DNA from: Paenibacillus sp. Marseille-Q4541
GTDB lineage: Bacteria > Bacillota > Bacilli > Paenibacillales > Paenibacillaceae
Reading direction: 5' to 3'
DNA length: 46,437 nt
NCBI RefSeq assembly: GCF_018310695.1
Contig: NZ_JAGXCY010000035.1
Span: 1-46,437 of the forward strand
Below, in pieces: positions 16,827 through 25,198 of the stretch (position 1 is the first letter of the stretch; each line of letters starts with the position of its first letter). The notes under the pieces are model-generated. The model was not told the origin of the DNA. It was given only the letters and a program-made list of their open reading frames with translations, and did not search any database. The translations under genes and the position numbers were made by a program.

Positions 16827-17768
16827 TTAGTTCGCTACTGCACTGTGCTCAAGACTCTCGATAAATCTCTCGGAATCCATCGCTGCTTTACATCCGCTGC
16901 CTGCTGCAGTAATGGCTTGTCTGTAGCGAGTATCTTGTACGTCACCACATGCAAACACACCAGGAATATTCGTTTCACTTGTGCCCGGATTTACAACGAT
17001 ATACCCATTGGCATCCGTAGTCACTTGACCATCCAAGAAAGCAGTATTCGGATTGTGACCGATTGCTACGAACACACCATCAGTTTTGATGATTTCTTCT
17101 TCGCCTGTTACATTGTTGATCACTTTCAGACCGTTTACTCCTTTTTCACCGGCAAGGATCTCAACAGGTGTACGGTTCAGAGCCCATTCAATTTTTGCAT
17201 TGTCACGCGCACGATCTTGCATAATTTTTGAAGCACGAAGCTCTTCACGACGGTGCACTACTGTTACTTTGGATGCGAAACGAGTCAGGAAGTTAGCTTC
17301 CTCAAGAGCCGAGTCTCCGCCGCCGATAACAATAATTTCTTTACCACGGAAGAAGAAGCCGTCACAAGTTGCACAAGTACTTACTCCGTAACCTACGTTT
17401 TCTTGCTCTCCAGGAATGCCGAGATATTTAGCAGAGGCACCCGTAGACAAAATTACAGTTTCAGAAACGATCTCGCCTTGACCTTCTACTTGGATTTTGA
17501 AAGGACGTTCTGCCATATCAATGCTGTTAACCCATCCCGTACGGAATTCAGCACCGAAACGTTCTGCCTGTTTGCGCATATTGTCCATAAGTTCGGGTCC
17601 CATAATACCTTCAGGAAAACCCGGGAAATTTTCTACTTCTGTTGTTGTGGTAAGTTGACCGCCTGGTTCAGGACCCTCAATGACGAGTGGTTTCAGATTG
17701 GCGCGCGCCAAATAAATTGCTGCAGTCAGGCCCGCAGGACCTGTACCGATAATAACCGATTTATACAT
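16827..17768 (-). CDS. trxB: Thioredoxin reductase TrxB
   Basis: 313 residues, a full-length low-molecular-weight flavoprotein that reduces thioredoxin with NADPH. The FAD motif is GTGPAGLTAAIYLARA near the N terminus; the redox-active pair is Cys132 and Cys135 in CATCDG; the NADPH motif is GGGDSALEEA near 154; and the FAD C-terminal motif is GVFACGDVQD. ATG with GGGAGGT eight bases upstream. It stands alone, with its promoter in the 340-base gap shared with the divergent ZIP gene. A thioredoxin-like protein elsewhere in the window (44031-44357) is a possible but unproven partner. Confidence 0.97.
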   Translation of the reverse strand: MYKSVIIGTGPAGLTAAIYLARANLKPLVIEGPEPGGQLTTTTEVENFPGFPEGIMGPELMDNMRKQAERFGAEFRTGWVNSIDMAERPFKIQVEGQGEIVSETVILSTGASAKYLGIPGEQENVGYGVSTCATCDGFFFRGKEIIVIGGGDSALEEANFLTRFASKVTVVHRREELRASKIMQDRARDNAKIEWALNRTPVEILAGEKGVNGLKVINNVTGEEEIIKTDGVFVAIGHNPNTAFLDGQVTTDANGYIVVNPGTSETNIPGVFACGDVQDTRYRQAITAAGSGCKAAMDSERFIESLEHSAVAN

Positions 17769-18109
17769 TCACTTTACCTCCCGATTTCTTCCGCAAAACA
17801 CTAAAGTAAATGAACTTCGAATGAACCAGGTGCGAACAAGCATACAATAAGTTATTACCTTTGATTCGAAAAAAGAGGAACTGTCATTCCCTTACCTTGT
17901 CATCCCTTGCCGAATCGGAAATAATGTAATGAATCGCTCTACCCGTTCATATAAAAAGCAACCTTTACGGAAATGGAATACATAATTTATAATAATTCTA
18001 ATCTAGATATAATTATGATCATTTTCAAAGTCGATGTCAATGATCTTTGCATGTCTTATTCTTGTAGTAAATAGAGAGAACAGCATCAAGAGGAGGGAAT
18101 ACGAATTTT
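17769..18109. other. Divergent promoter region of trxB and the ZIP transporter
   Basis: 341 AT-rich bases. Two imperfect 15-base tandem copies with TGTCAT and CCCTT lie at 17882-17911. An 8-bp palindrome ATGATCAT is near 18018, too short to call a Fur or Zur box. A strong AGAGGAGGG precedes the ZIP start. Confidence 0.4.
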
Positions 18110-18841
18110 ATGACTGAAGCAATAATTGGCAGTATTATTTCAGCCTTGTCTACGGGACTTGGTGCATTACCCATCTTATTTATGACCAATGTGACTCATC
18201 GCCTGCGGGATATTTTGCTCGCTTACGCTGCAGGAATCATGACTTCAGCATCGATGTATAGTCTCATTCCAGAAGCGCTGGCGCAATCCAATCTTATCGT
18301 ACTCGCTATCGGAATTATGGCAGGTAGCTGCGTACTGCTCATCTTAGAGAGATATATTCCTCATATCGATCTAGAAAATCCAGAATCCCGTCCGTTTAAT
18401 ATTGAAGGGAAGGCTTTCCTTATTATTGCTGCCATTACGATGCATAATCTACCGGAGGGTCTCTCGGTAGGTGTCAGTTACGCTAGTGCTGACGAAAATC
18501 TCGGTAATCTGATCGCCTTATCAATTGGTTTGCAAAATGCACCTGAAGGTTTTCTCGTTGCACTATTCCTAGTAAACCAAAATATTGGCCGGTTTAAAGC
18601 ACTTGGTATCGCTACATTGACCGGTGCAGTTGAAATTATCACTGCCATCATCGGGTACACACTCAGCAGTGTGGTAGAAGGACTTGTCCCTTATGGTCTT
18701 GCCTTTGCTGCAGGTGCGATGATGTTTATCGTCTATAAGGAGTTAATCCCGGAAAGTCATGGGGATGGTAATCAGCGTGTAGCTACGATTTCCTTCCTTC
18801 TTGGTCTCATCACGATGATTACTCTTACAGAGATATTCTAG
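18110..18841 (+). CDS. ZIP family divalent metal transporter
   Basis: 243 residues and about eight membrane segments, the size of ZupT/GufA-type ZIP transporters. The two signature helices are present: HNLPEG (TM4) and NAPEG (TM5), which form the binuclear metal site; KELIPESH closes the C-terminal part. ZIP proteins bring zinc, iron or manganese into the cytoplasm down their gradient; the substrate here cannot be read from sequence. RBS AGAGGAGGG with ATG at 18110. It converges on the P1B-4 efflux ATPase, so uptake and efflux genes sit side by side. Regulation not visible. Confidence 0.9.
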   Translation: MTEAIIGSIISALSTGLGALPILFMTNVTHRLRDILLAYAAGIMTSASMYSLIPEALAQSNLIVLAIGIMAGSCVLLILERYIPHIDLENPESRPFNIEGKAFLIIAAITMHNLPEGLSVGVSYASADENLGNLIALSIGLQNAPEGFLVALFLVNQNIGRFKALGIATLTGAVEIITAIIGYTLSSVVEGLVPYGLAFAAGAMMFIVYKELIPESHGDGNQRVATISFLLGLITMITLTEIF

Positions 18842-18886
18842 CCAATTCCAATTAGATCTGCTAAAGAGAATAGGTAGGTTAACAGC

Positions 18887-18913
18887 AAAAAGCGCCGCTT
18901 CACGGCGCTTTTT
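18887..18913. terminator. Bidirectional terminator, ZIP gene / P1B ATPase
   Basis: AAAAAGCGCCG (18887-18897) pairs with CGGCGCTTTTT (18903-18913) around CTTCA. Confidence 0.93.
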
Positions 18914-18964
18914 TTATTTCTGCTTCCGTTCTCTAATTCCATAGAACAAACAAAAACATAAACG

Positions 18965-20917
18965 TTATTTTAACAAACGCAGTCCATTTAATATAACCAA
19001 GATCGTGCTACCTTCATGACCAATAACTCCAAATGGCAATGCAATCTCGGTCAGGAAGTTTCCCGCGATGAGCAGCGTGATCACTGAAATGGCAAATACA
19101 ATATTCTGCTTCACTACGCTTGCTGCTCTTCGAGACTGCTTGATACTCCAAGCAATCTCTTCGATATTGTCGTTCATGAGCACGACATCCGCTACTTCAA
19201 TGGCAGTACCGCTGCCGGACATCCCCATTCCTATTCCGACGGTCGCTGCTGCCAGAGCAGGTGCATCATTCACTCCATCTCCGACCATAACGACATGACC
19301 GTAGGTTTCCCGGAGTTTGCGTACCTGCTTTACCTTTTGTTCGGGCAGGAGCTCAGCGTAAACAAAATCAACGCCCGTCTCTTTTGCTATAACATCAGCG
19401 GTTCCTTTTCGATCCCCCGTTAACATGGCAACTTTCACACCCAGTTGTTGCAATCGTTTCACAGCATCAAGTGCCTGAGGACGAACCGTATCACGCATCG
19501 CAATCATTCCGGCGATTTCATCTTCTCTAATAATGACCGATACCGTCTTTCCTTCCTGCTCTAGCACGGCTCTTGTTTGAATCCAAAAAGAATCGGTATC
19601 TCTCTGGTCCAGAACATCCGTTTTACCAATGCTCCATTTCACACCGTCCACTATTCCTTCAAGACCCCAGCCTGTTATGGACTGAACTTCATCGGCCTCT
19701 CGCATCTCTGCACCTGCTATTCTTGCCTTACTTACGATTGCTTCAGCGAGCGGGTGCATGGATTGGCTTTCGATCGCTGCAGAGGCAGTCAGCAGCTGCA
19801 TTTCATCAAAACCTTCTGCTGTGTATAAATCCGTCACTTCAGGAACACCTCTGGTGAGAGTCCCTGTTTTGTCAAAAGCGACCACCGCAGTTTTGGCCAT
19901 ATTTTCAACATGTGCCCCGCCTTTAAAGAGAAGACCTCGTCTCGCACTGCTTGAAATCGAAGACAACATAACCGGCATAATTGAAGCTACTAACGCACAC
20001 GGAGAAGCAACGACAAGAAACACACATGCTTTGTAGAATGAATCTCCCCAGGTCCACCCAAACAGAAGAGGAAGAGCCCCAATGATAACAAGGGTAATGG
20101 CTACAATTAACTTGGCATAAATGCCTTCAAATTTCTCAATGAAACGCTGAGACGCGGGTACTTCATTCTGTGCTTCTTCTACCAGTTTAATAATTTTTGA
20201 GAAAAGAGAATTTTCAGCAAGCTGTGTAACTTCAACGTACAGTGCCCCTTCCCCATTCATGGTGCCGGCAAATACCTCATCTCCGGACGCCTTCTCGACA
20301 GGTGTAGACTCGCCAGTGATGTAAGATTGATTGACAGACGAACTTCCTTTGTACACTTTCCCATCCGAAGGCATCAGTTCACCAGGCTTTACAAGAATCA
20401 GGTCTCCTGGCGCAAGTTCATCGGTTGAAACAAGCTCCATTGTGCCACGATCAATTCGCAGCGCCGTTTCCGGTTTTAATGAAATAAGTGAAGAAATATC
20501 TTTATGGCTGCGTTCGGTTGTATAGCTCTCCAGAGCACCACTCAGCGCAAAGATAAAAATGAGCATAGCCCCCTCGTTCCAATAACCGATGGCAGCCGCT
20601 CCCATCGCCGCCGCGATCATAAGCAGGTTTACATCGAGATCTCGCTCCTTAACAAGCGTTGCCACCCCTTCTTTTGCCTTTGCCCATCCGCCAATGGTGT
20701 AAGCAGCAATGTATAGCAAGATGGATAATAATTCATTGCTTCCTGAGATCCCCCAAGCCGCTAACATCATGACACCACTGCCAAGTGCTGCTTGCATCTC
20801 TTTATTTCTGAGCATCATTTTAAAGTTGGGGCCGCCTTTACGTCCTGGTTGTTGCGGTGGTGCAGAATGTCCTTTGGTTTGAACCACTGGGTTTAATCTG
20901 TTATTAATTGCATCCAT
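18965..20917 (-). CDS. P1B-4-type metal efflux ATPase (PfeT/ZosA-like)
   Basis: 650 residues. The start is ATG at 20917, preceded by GAGAGAGGAAAG; an upstream in-frame extension of 38 codons looks non-coding. P-type ATPase motifs: TGES (201-204), phosphorylated Asp349 in DKTGTLT, HP loop SMHPLAE, and GDGVND. The metal-site motif in the transmembrane region is SPC (305-307) instead of CPC, and HEGST lies near the C terminus (634-638). SPC plus HEGxT defines subgroup P1B-4, which exports Fe2+ or Co2+ and includes Bacillus PfeT. No CxxC metal-binding domain is present, also typical. A Fur-like box lies about 160 bases upstream, matching iron control of pfeT. Iron efflux is the favoured but inferred role. 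Confidence 0.92.
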   Translation of the reverse strand: MDAINNRLNPVVQTKGHSAPPQQPGRKGGPNFKMMLRNKEMQAALGSGVMMLAAWGISGSNELLSILLYIAAYTIGGWAKAKEGVATLVKERDLDVNLLMIAAAMGAAAIGYWNEGAMLIFIFALSGALESYTTERSHKDISSLISLKPETALRIDRGTMELVSTDELAPGDLILVKPGELMPSDGKVYKGSSSVNQSYITGESTPVEKASGDEVFAGTMNGEGALYVEVTQLAENSLFSKIIKLVEEAQNEVPASQRFIEKFEGIYAKLIVAITLVIIGALPLLFGWTWGDSFYKACVFLVVASPCALVASIMPVMLSSISSSARRGLLFKGGAHVENMAKTAVVAFDKTGTLTRGVPEVTDLYTAEGFDEMQLLTASAAIESQSMHPLAEAIVSKARIAGAEMREADEVQSITGWGLEGIVDGVKWSIGKTDVLDQRDTDSFWIQTRAVLEQEGKTVSVIIREDEIAGMIAMRDTVRPQALDAVKRLQQLGVKVAMLTGDRKGTADVIAKETGVDFVYAELLPEQKVKQVRKLRETYGHVVMVGDGVNDAPALAAATVGIGMGMSGSGTAIEVADVVLMNDNIEEIAWSIKQSRRAASVVKQNIVFAISVITLLIAGNFLTEIALPFGVIGHEGSTILVILNGLRLLK

Positions 20918-21001
20918 TACGATCACTTTCCTCTCTCTGTTATATTCATTGAGTTCAACTAATTGAGAATGAGAGCCATTGTTAATGCCCTTAAAATGGC
21001 A

Positions 21002-21039
21002 CATGCTGCTTCGGGAGACCCGAAGCAGCATGGTTTTTT
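21002..21039 (+). terminator. Orphan terminator on the + strand upstream of the ATPase gene
   Basis: CATGCTGCTTCGGG (21002-21015) pairs perfectly with CCCGAAGCAGCATG (21019-21032) around AGA, then G and six T. It is an ideal + strand terminator, yet no + gene lies between it and the ZIP terminator 2 kb away. On the minus strand it would be a hairpin in the ATPase leader. Confidence 0.75.
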
Positions 21040-21072
21040 ACATGTTCTATTCACTTTTGTGTTCTATTTTGC

Positions 21073-21087
21073 TGAGAATGATAATCA
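21073..21087. promoter_or_regulatory. Fur-type box upstream of the P1B-4 ATPase gene
   Basis: TGAGAATGATAATCA matches the 7-1-7 Fur box TGATAATNATTATCA at 12 of 14 defined positions and fits the PerR box less well (10 of 14). The left half, TGAGAATGA, recurs at 20964-20972. Bacillus pfeT is reported to be controlled by both PerR and Fur. Confidence 0.65.
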
Positions 21088-21089
21088 AT

Positions 21090-21123
21090 ATTGTACTAGT
21101 ACAATTATTTTTATCTAGTGCAA
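21090..21123. promoter_or_regulatory. 16-bp perfect palindrome plus half site (site B)
   Basis: ATTGTACTAGTACAAT (21090-21105) is fully self-complementary. A half copy CTAGTGCAA follows at 21115-21123, its CTAG centre 19 bases away, about two helical turns. The sequence resembles site A (1128-1141) upstream of the CDF exporter. Regulator unknown. Confidence 0.5.
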
Positions 21124-21203
21124 CTTTTTTTATAATTATATTCGCATTCCCTTTCTTTGTAAATAGGCAGTTGCTCAAGCTCATCAATAAAATAAATCAA
21201 AAT

Positions 21204-21231
21204 AAAAAGGCACCCTTTTGGGTGCCTTTTT
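21204..21231. terminator. Terminator of metY
   Basis: AAAAAGGCACCC (21204-21215) pairs with GGGTGCCTTTTT (21220-21231) around TTTT; symmetrical and able to act in both directions. Confidence 0.92.
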
Positions 21232-21266
21232 ATTTTAAATTTAAGGATAAAAACTTTATATGCTTA

Positions 21267-22580
21267 TTAAGTGGAAGGTATGGCCGCTTCCTGACTTGCC
21301 GCGATAGCCTGCTCCAGATCCTGCAATATATCTTGAATATTCTCTGTACCAATCGATAAACGCAGTAACTCCGGATGTACACCTGCGGACTTCTGTTCTT
21401 CTTCACTCAGCTGTTGGTGCGTCGTACTTGCGGGATGAATAATAAGTGATTTCGAGTCTCCAACGTTAGCCAGGTGGGAAAACAGTTTTACATTTTCGAT
21501 TAGTTTTGCACCTGCTGCTGCTCCTCCTCTGATACCAAAAGTAAGGATGGCCCCCTGTCCTCTAGGCAAATACTTCTGTGCAAGGGAATACGAAGGATGG
21601 CTTGGTAGCCCCGCATAGCTTACCCACTGTACATCTGGATGTTGTTCAAGAAACTCGGCAACTTGAAGTGCATTCGAACTATGGCGTTCGAGACGAAGAT
21701 GAAGAGTTTCTAGGCCCTGCAGCAATAACCAGGAATTAAACGGTGCGATACTCGCACCCAAATCACGCAATAGCTGAACTCTTGCTTTTACAATGTATGC
21801 TAGTTCTCCAACAGCCTCCGTATATTTCACTCCATGATAACTTGGATCAGGCTCTGTCAGACCCGGGAATTTATCCCCTACACTCCAGTCAAACTTACCA
21901 CTATCTACAATCACACCGCCGATTGAAGTACCGTGGCCTCCAATAAATTTCGTCGCAGAATGAACAACAATGTCCGCTCCGTGCTCAATTGGTCTCAATA
22001 AGTAAGGACTTGGAAATGTATTATCTACAATAAGGGGTAATCCATTGTTATGTGCAATCTCTGCTACAGCTTCAATATCAAGTACATTTCCTTGTGGATT
22101 TCCGATCGTTTCAGCATAGAGGGCCTTCGTCTTATCTGTAATCGCCGCACGGAAGTTCTCTGGATCAGTTGAATCTACAAAGCGAACCGTAATACCTAGC
22201 TTCTTCAGTGTATTGGAGAACAAGTTATATGTTCCGCCATATAAGCTTGATGAAGATACGATCTCATCTCCACTTCCTGCGATATTCAGAATAGCAAATG
22301 TAATGGCTGCTTGACCTGAAGCCGTAGCAAGCGCACCTACCCCGCCCTCAAGTGCTGCAATTCGCTTCTCAAACACGTCCGTTGTAGGATTGGTGATCCT
22401 TGTATAGATATTTCCGAACTCTTGAAGGGAAAACAAATTAGCTGCATGCTCACTGTCACGGAATCCATAAGAAGTCGTCTGATACAAAGGAACTGCTCTC
22501 GATAAAGTCGTTGGATCAATTTCTTGACCTGCGTGCACGGCGAGCGTTTCAAAAGCGAAATCCTTTTTGTCATTTGACAT
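21267..22580 (-). CDS. metY: O-acetylhomoserine sulfhydrylase MetY
   Basis: 437 residues, the length of O-acetylhomoserine aminocarboxypropyltransferases (cystathionine gamma-synthase, the related shorter family, is about 380). The Cys/Met-metabolism PLP fold is clear: N-terminal FAFETLAVHAGQEIDPTT, the pyridoxal-phosphate Lys211 in HSATKFIGGHG, and the active-site YTRITNPTTDVFE. It makes homocysteine directly from O-acetylhomoserine and sulfide. ATG with AAGGAGGAA upstream. I see no S-box (SAM) riboswitch in the 100-base leader, which is unusual among Bacillota sulfur genes. A short hairpin (ACGAGG with CCTCGT) sits just ahead of the RBS. Confidence 0.93.
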   Translation of the reverse strand: MSNDKKDFAFETLAVHAGQEIDPTTLSRAVPLYQTTSYGFRDSEHAANLFSLQEFGNIYTRITNPTTDVFEKRIAALEGGVGALATASGQAAITFAILNIAGSGDEIVSSSSLYGGTYNLFSNTLKKLGITVRFVDSTDPENFRAAITDKTKALYAETIGNPQGNVLDIEAVAEIAHNNGLPLIVDNTFPSPYLLRPIEHGADIVVHSATKFIGGHGTSIGGVIVDSGKFDWSVGDKFPGLTEPDPSYHGVKYTEAVGELAYIVKARVQLLRDLGASIAPFNSWLLLQGLETLHLRLERHSSNALQVAEFLEQHPDVQWVSYAGLPSHPSYSLAQKYLPRGQGAILTFGIRGGAAAGAKLIENVKLFSHLANVGDSKSLIIHPASTTHQQLSEEEQKSAGVHPELLRLSIGTENIQDILQDLEQAIAASQEAAIPST

Positions 22581-22597
22581 AAGACTTATTCCTCCTT

Positions 22598-22619
22598 GAC
22601 GAGGTTATTGGCCCTCGTA
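22598..22619 (-). promoter_or_regulatory. Hairpin next to the metY ribosome binding site
   Basis: On the minus strand ACGAGG and CCTCGT pair around an eight-base loop, ending a few bases before AAGGAGG. It could modulate initiation; not an S-box. Confidence 0.35.
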
Positions 22620-22690
22620 TTTTTCCATATTCTCTCACAACTTGTTACATTTGAAAAGAACTAATTCCGAGTTTTCCTATGTATTTTATT

Positions 22691-22742
22691 AAAAAAGATA
22701 AAAAACCTTTCATTCTGTTACATGAGGTTTTTTATCTTTTTT
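22691..22742 (-). terminator. Terminator of the kdu operon
   Basis: The 18-base arm 22691-22708 pairs with 22725-22742, including ACCT/AGGT and long A/T runs. It overlaps the stop codon of the last operon gene. Confidence 0.85.
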
Positions 22743-23604
22743 ATGAAGAGATGAATTCCCGAGCACTTTCAGCATGCCACAAACGGCGTAAATAAGCTGC
22801 GGCCTCGTCTGCCTGCTCCTCCGTTACCCCTTCCAATGAAATGTCGATGTGGGGTTTATAGGTTTTAAGCAGTTCAAAAAACAATGGATAATTAAGGATC
22901 CCTTCACCAGGCAGAGGATTGTATTTATTGCCGTTTACATCAAAAGCCACGTCCTTAGCATGAATAGCAATCATTCGATCATAAAGCTTTTCAAACACAT
23001 CTCTTAAAAAATCTGCCTGATTCACCACATGTTCTACCTTCATCAAGTTGCAAGGATCAAACAGCAGACCCAGGCTGGAATTTGGAATCTCCTCAAAGAG
23101 ACGCTGCATATGCTCTGTTGTATGCAGCGTGTGTACGGAAACCGGTTCAATGGCTACATGTACACCCCATTTATCTGCTTCTTCTGCCAACTCCAGCACA
23201 GAATCTCGAAGTACCTGGAAACCTTGCTCCTCGTAAAAATCCGGATGTGTCTTTTGATAAGTCGTAAGGCTCCCTGTTTCCGTTGCTACTATGCTGCAGC
23301 CAAAGTCACGGGCATACCGCAGATGCTCCTTAAATCTAGCAAGATCCGATCGTCTTTCTTCAGCATCTGGATTGACGGGATTAATATAGCATCCTAGAAC
23401 AGCAATGCGAATTCCTTCTTTGCTGAACTGTTCTCCAACCCAATTGGCAAGCCCAGGACTTAGCTTCCCGTTCGATGAATCGATATCCGAAAGGGCTTTA
23501 GCAAGAGCAAGCTGAACGGATGTAAATCCGCTGCCTGCAATTCGGCGGGCAAGATCATTCGTTTTTTGTTTACCAAACGTATGTGCCAGTACTCCAAGTT
23601 TCAT
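22741..23604 (-). CDS. Sugar phosphate isomerase/epimerase-type TIM barrel protein
   Basis: 287 residues, AP-endonuclease-2-like TIM barrel (IolE/hexulose epimerase superfamily). Acidic and His residues expected to hold a divalent metal are seen in VAIEPVSVHTLHT, FDPCNLM, IAIHAKDV and ISLEGV (C-terminal strand). Last gene of the kdu operon, 30 bases behind kduD with AGAGGAGGGG as RBS. Context suggests an isomerase or epimerase acting on a hexuronate, glycuronate or their keto derivatives. The exact substrate cannot be read from sequence; it is not a recognised KduI, UxaC or UxuA. Its presence may extend the pathway to uronates that need an extra isomerisation. Confidence 0.8.
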   Translation of the reverse strand: MKLGVLAHTFGKQKTNDLARRIAGSGFTSVQLALAKALSDIDSSNGKLSPGLANWVGEQFSKEGIRIAVLGCYINPVNPDAEERRSDLARFKEHLRYARDFGCSIVATETGSLTTYQKTHPDFYEEQGFQVLRDSVLELAEEADKWGVHVAIEPVSVHTLHTTEHMQRLFEEIPNSSLGLLFDPCNLMKVEHVVNQADFLRDVFEKLYDRMIAIHAKDVAFDVNGNKYNPLPGEGILNYPLFFELLKTYKPHIDISLEGVTEEQADEAAAYLRRLWHAESAREFISS

Positions 23605-23634
23605 TGTCGTACCCCTCCTCTAGGCGAGAAACTT

Positions 23635-24387
23635 CTAGCGAGCAAGCCAGCCGCCATCCACGTTCAGAATATGACCGTTCAAATAATCGGATGCATCCGA
23701 TGCAAGGAATACTACGGGACCTTTCAAATCTGCTGGTGTACCCCAACGTCCTGCAGGAATCCGTGCAGTAATATCTTTGTAGCGATCCTCATCTTCTCTA
23801 ATCTGCTGCGTATTGTTCGTGACCATATACCCTGGAGCTATGGCGTTGACCTGTACACCTTTCCCAGCCCACTCATTCGCAAGTGCCTTCGTCAGTCCCG
23901 CTACAGCATGTTTACTTGCCGTATATCCTGGAACATTGATACCGCCCTGGTAAGAAAGCATGGAAGCAATGCTGATAATCTTGCCACTTCCCCGCTCAAT
24001 CATATGGCGACCTGCTAGCTGACTAAGAAAAAATACGGTATTAAGATTGAGAGCTATGACATCGTGCCAATCTGAAGCTCCATGATTTGCAGCCGGCGTA
24101 CGACGAATGATCCCTGCATTGTTGACAAGAATATCAATATGACCTAGAAAACCAAGTGCCTGTTCAAAAAGAGCGGACAGCTCTTCCTCTTTACTCAGGT
24201 CTGCCTGAATAGGAAGGGCTTTGCGACCTAAAGCTTCAATGGCCTGTACGGTTTCCGTGGGCATGGAGTGGGAGACAGCAACTATATCTGCCCCAGCTTC
24301 TGCAAGCCCTAGTGCCATACCTTGACCTAGTCCGCCGGATGTTCCGGTAATCAGAGCTACCTTTCCGCTCAAGTCAAAAATGCTCAT
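23635..24387 (-). CDS. kduD: 2-dehydro-3-deoxy-D-gluconate 5-dehydrogenase KduD
   Basis: 250 residues, classical short-chain dehydrogenase. Cofactor motif TGTSGGLGQG (14-23), NNAG (89-92), catalytic Ser142, Tyr155 and Lys159 (YTASK). The C-terminal NGHILNVDGGWLAR is typical of KduD. It reduces 2,5-diketo-3-deoxygluconate to 2-keto-3-deoxygluconate (KDG) using NADH, following KduI in unsaturated uronate breakdown from pectin or glycosaminoglycans. It lies directly behind the DeoR regulator and two genes behind kduI in one operon. No KDG kinase or KDPG aldolase was found in this window, so the last steps must be encoded elsewhere or be done differently. Confidence 0.93.
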   Translation of the reverse strand: MSIFDLSGKVALITGTSGGLGQGMALGLAEAGADIVAVSHSMPTETVQAIEALGRKALPIQADLSKEEELSALFEQALGFLGHIDILVNNAGIIRRTPAANHGASDWHDVIALNLNTVFFLSQLAGRHMIERGSGKIISIASMLSYQGGINVPGYTASKHAVAGLTKALANEWAGKGVQVNAIAPGYMVTNNTQQIREDEDRYKDITARIPAGRWGTPADLKGPVVFLASDASDYLNGHILNVDGGWLAR

Positions 24388-24406
24388 CTTTTACGCCTCC
24401 TGCAAG

Positions 24407-25159
24407 TTAGTAATCGATAATTAACCCTGCATTTTTATATGGTTCCAAAATCCCCTCATCAAGTGCCTTATCACTGATCACCCTATGAATTTCTGAGGTC
24501 TGTGCAAAGGTACGAAGGGCAAACTTCCCAAATTTATAATGATCAGCAACAACATAGACATGTTGCGCAGTTTGAATTAAAGCCCTTTTTAACGGAACAA
24601 GATCCCCTGTATAGATAGAGAATCCAAACTCTGGATGGAGAGCAGTCGTAGAAATAAACGCCTTGTGAATGTTCAGATTCTTAATAAAATGCTCTGTGTC
24701 CTCACTAACTAGCATATTTCTGACTCTCGATCCTCCGGGCACAACGAGACGGATCTGATCTTTTTTTGTGAGCTCTGCAATGATAAACAAATCATTCGTA
24801 ATCACCGTGAGTGGTTCATTATTCAGCAGTCTTGCCATCTCCAGCGTGGTGCTTCCTCCATCTAGAGCAATAATGTCTCCCGGCTCAATGTAGGTAAGAG
24901 CACGTTCAGCAATCTCCATTTTTTCCGGGTTATGCTTCTCTAGCGCCCCTCTGCTTGTAAGAATGCCATATTGATCGTTCTGAGCGAGCATTGCACCGCC
25001 ATGTACTCTCATAAGGAGGCCCATCGATTCCAGCTTGTCAAGATCCTCCCGAATTGTCTTGCCGGTCACATCTAGCTTTTCGCTCAGTTCACTAACAGTA
25101 ACTTCTTTTTTGGCAATCAGCGTTTCCATAATTTTCTCGTGTCGTTTCATTGAATTCAT
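24407..25159 (-). CDS. DeoR-family transcriptional regulator of the kdu operon
   Basis: 250 residues. The N-terminal HTH (about 6-57) has the DeoR signature EKIMETLIAKKEVTVSELSEKLDVTGKTIREDLDKLE. The effector domain (about 77-232) has the sugar-phosphate isomerase-like DGGSTTLEMARLL and VITNDLFIIAEL motifs. It most likely represses the kdu genes until a phosphorylated or keto-sugar intermediate binds. It lies between kduI and kduD, 40 bases behind kduI. A 10-bp-period direct repeat ahead of kduI (26081-26116) is the best candidate operator, and an 11-base piece of it recurs upstream of deoC. ATG with AGGAAG about 11 bases away. Confidence 0.88.
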   Translation of the reverse strand: MNSMKRHEKIMETLIAKKEVTVSELSEKLDVTGKTIREDLDKLESMGLLMRVHGGAMLAQNDQYGILTSRGALEKHNPEKMEIAERALTYIEPGDIIALDGGSTTLEMARLLNNEPLTVITNDLFIIAELTKKDQIRLVVPGGSRVRNMLVSEDTEHFIKNLNIHKAFISTTALHPEFGFSIYTGDLVPLKRALIQTAQHVYVVADHYKFGKFALRTFAQTSEIHRVISDKALDEGILEPYKNAGLIIDY

Positions 25160-25198
25160 AAACGGTTCAACTTCCTATCTGTATTTCTGTCATACGTT

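Noticed and set aside
17253..17804. 183-codon + strand frame over trxB
   Set aside because: Antisense to trxB across catalytic motifs; no RBS and no recognisable protein.
17882..17911. Imperfect 15-base tandem copy between trxB and the ZIP gene
   Set aside because: Only two degenerate copies, no symmetry and no position relative to a clear promoter; could be chance.
18005..18030. Fur or Zur box ahead of the ZIP transporter
   Set aside because: Only the 8-bp core ATGATCAT is symmetric; flanking half-site bases do not fit Fur or Zur consensus.
20979..21359. 126-codon + strand frame over the ATPase promoter region
   Set aside because: Crosses a perfect terminator, the Fur box and the metY terminator, and runs into metY on the other strand; no RBS.
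22581..22690. S-box riboswitch upstream of metY
   Set aside because: The leader is too short and lacks the core sequence; only a small hairpin is seen.
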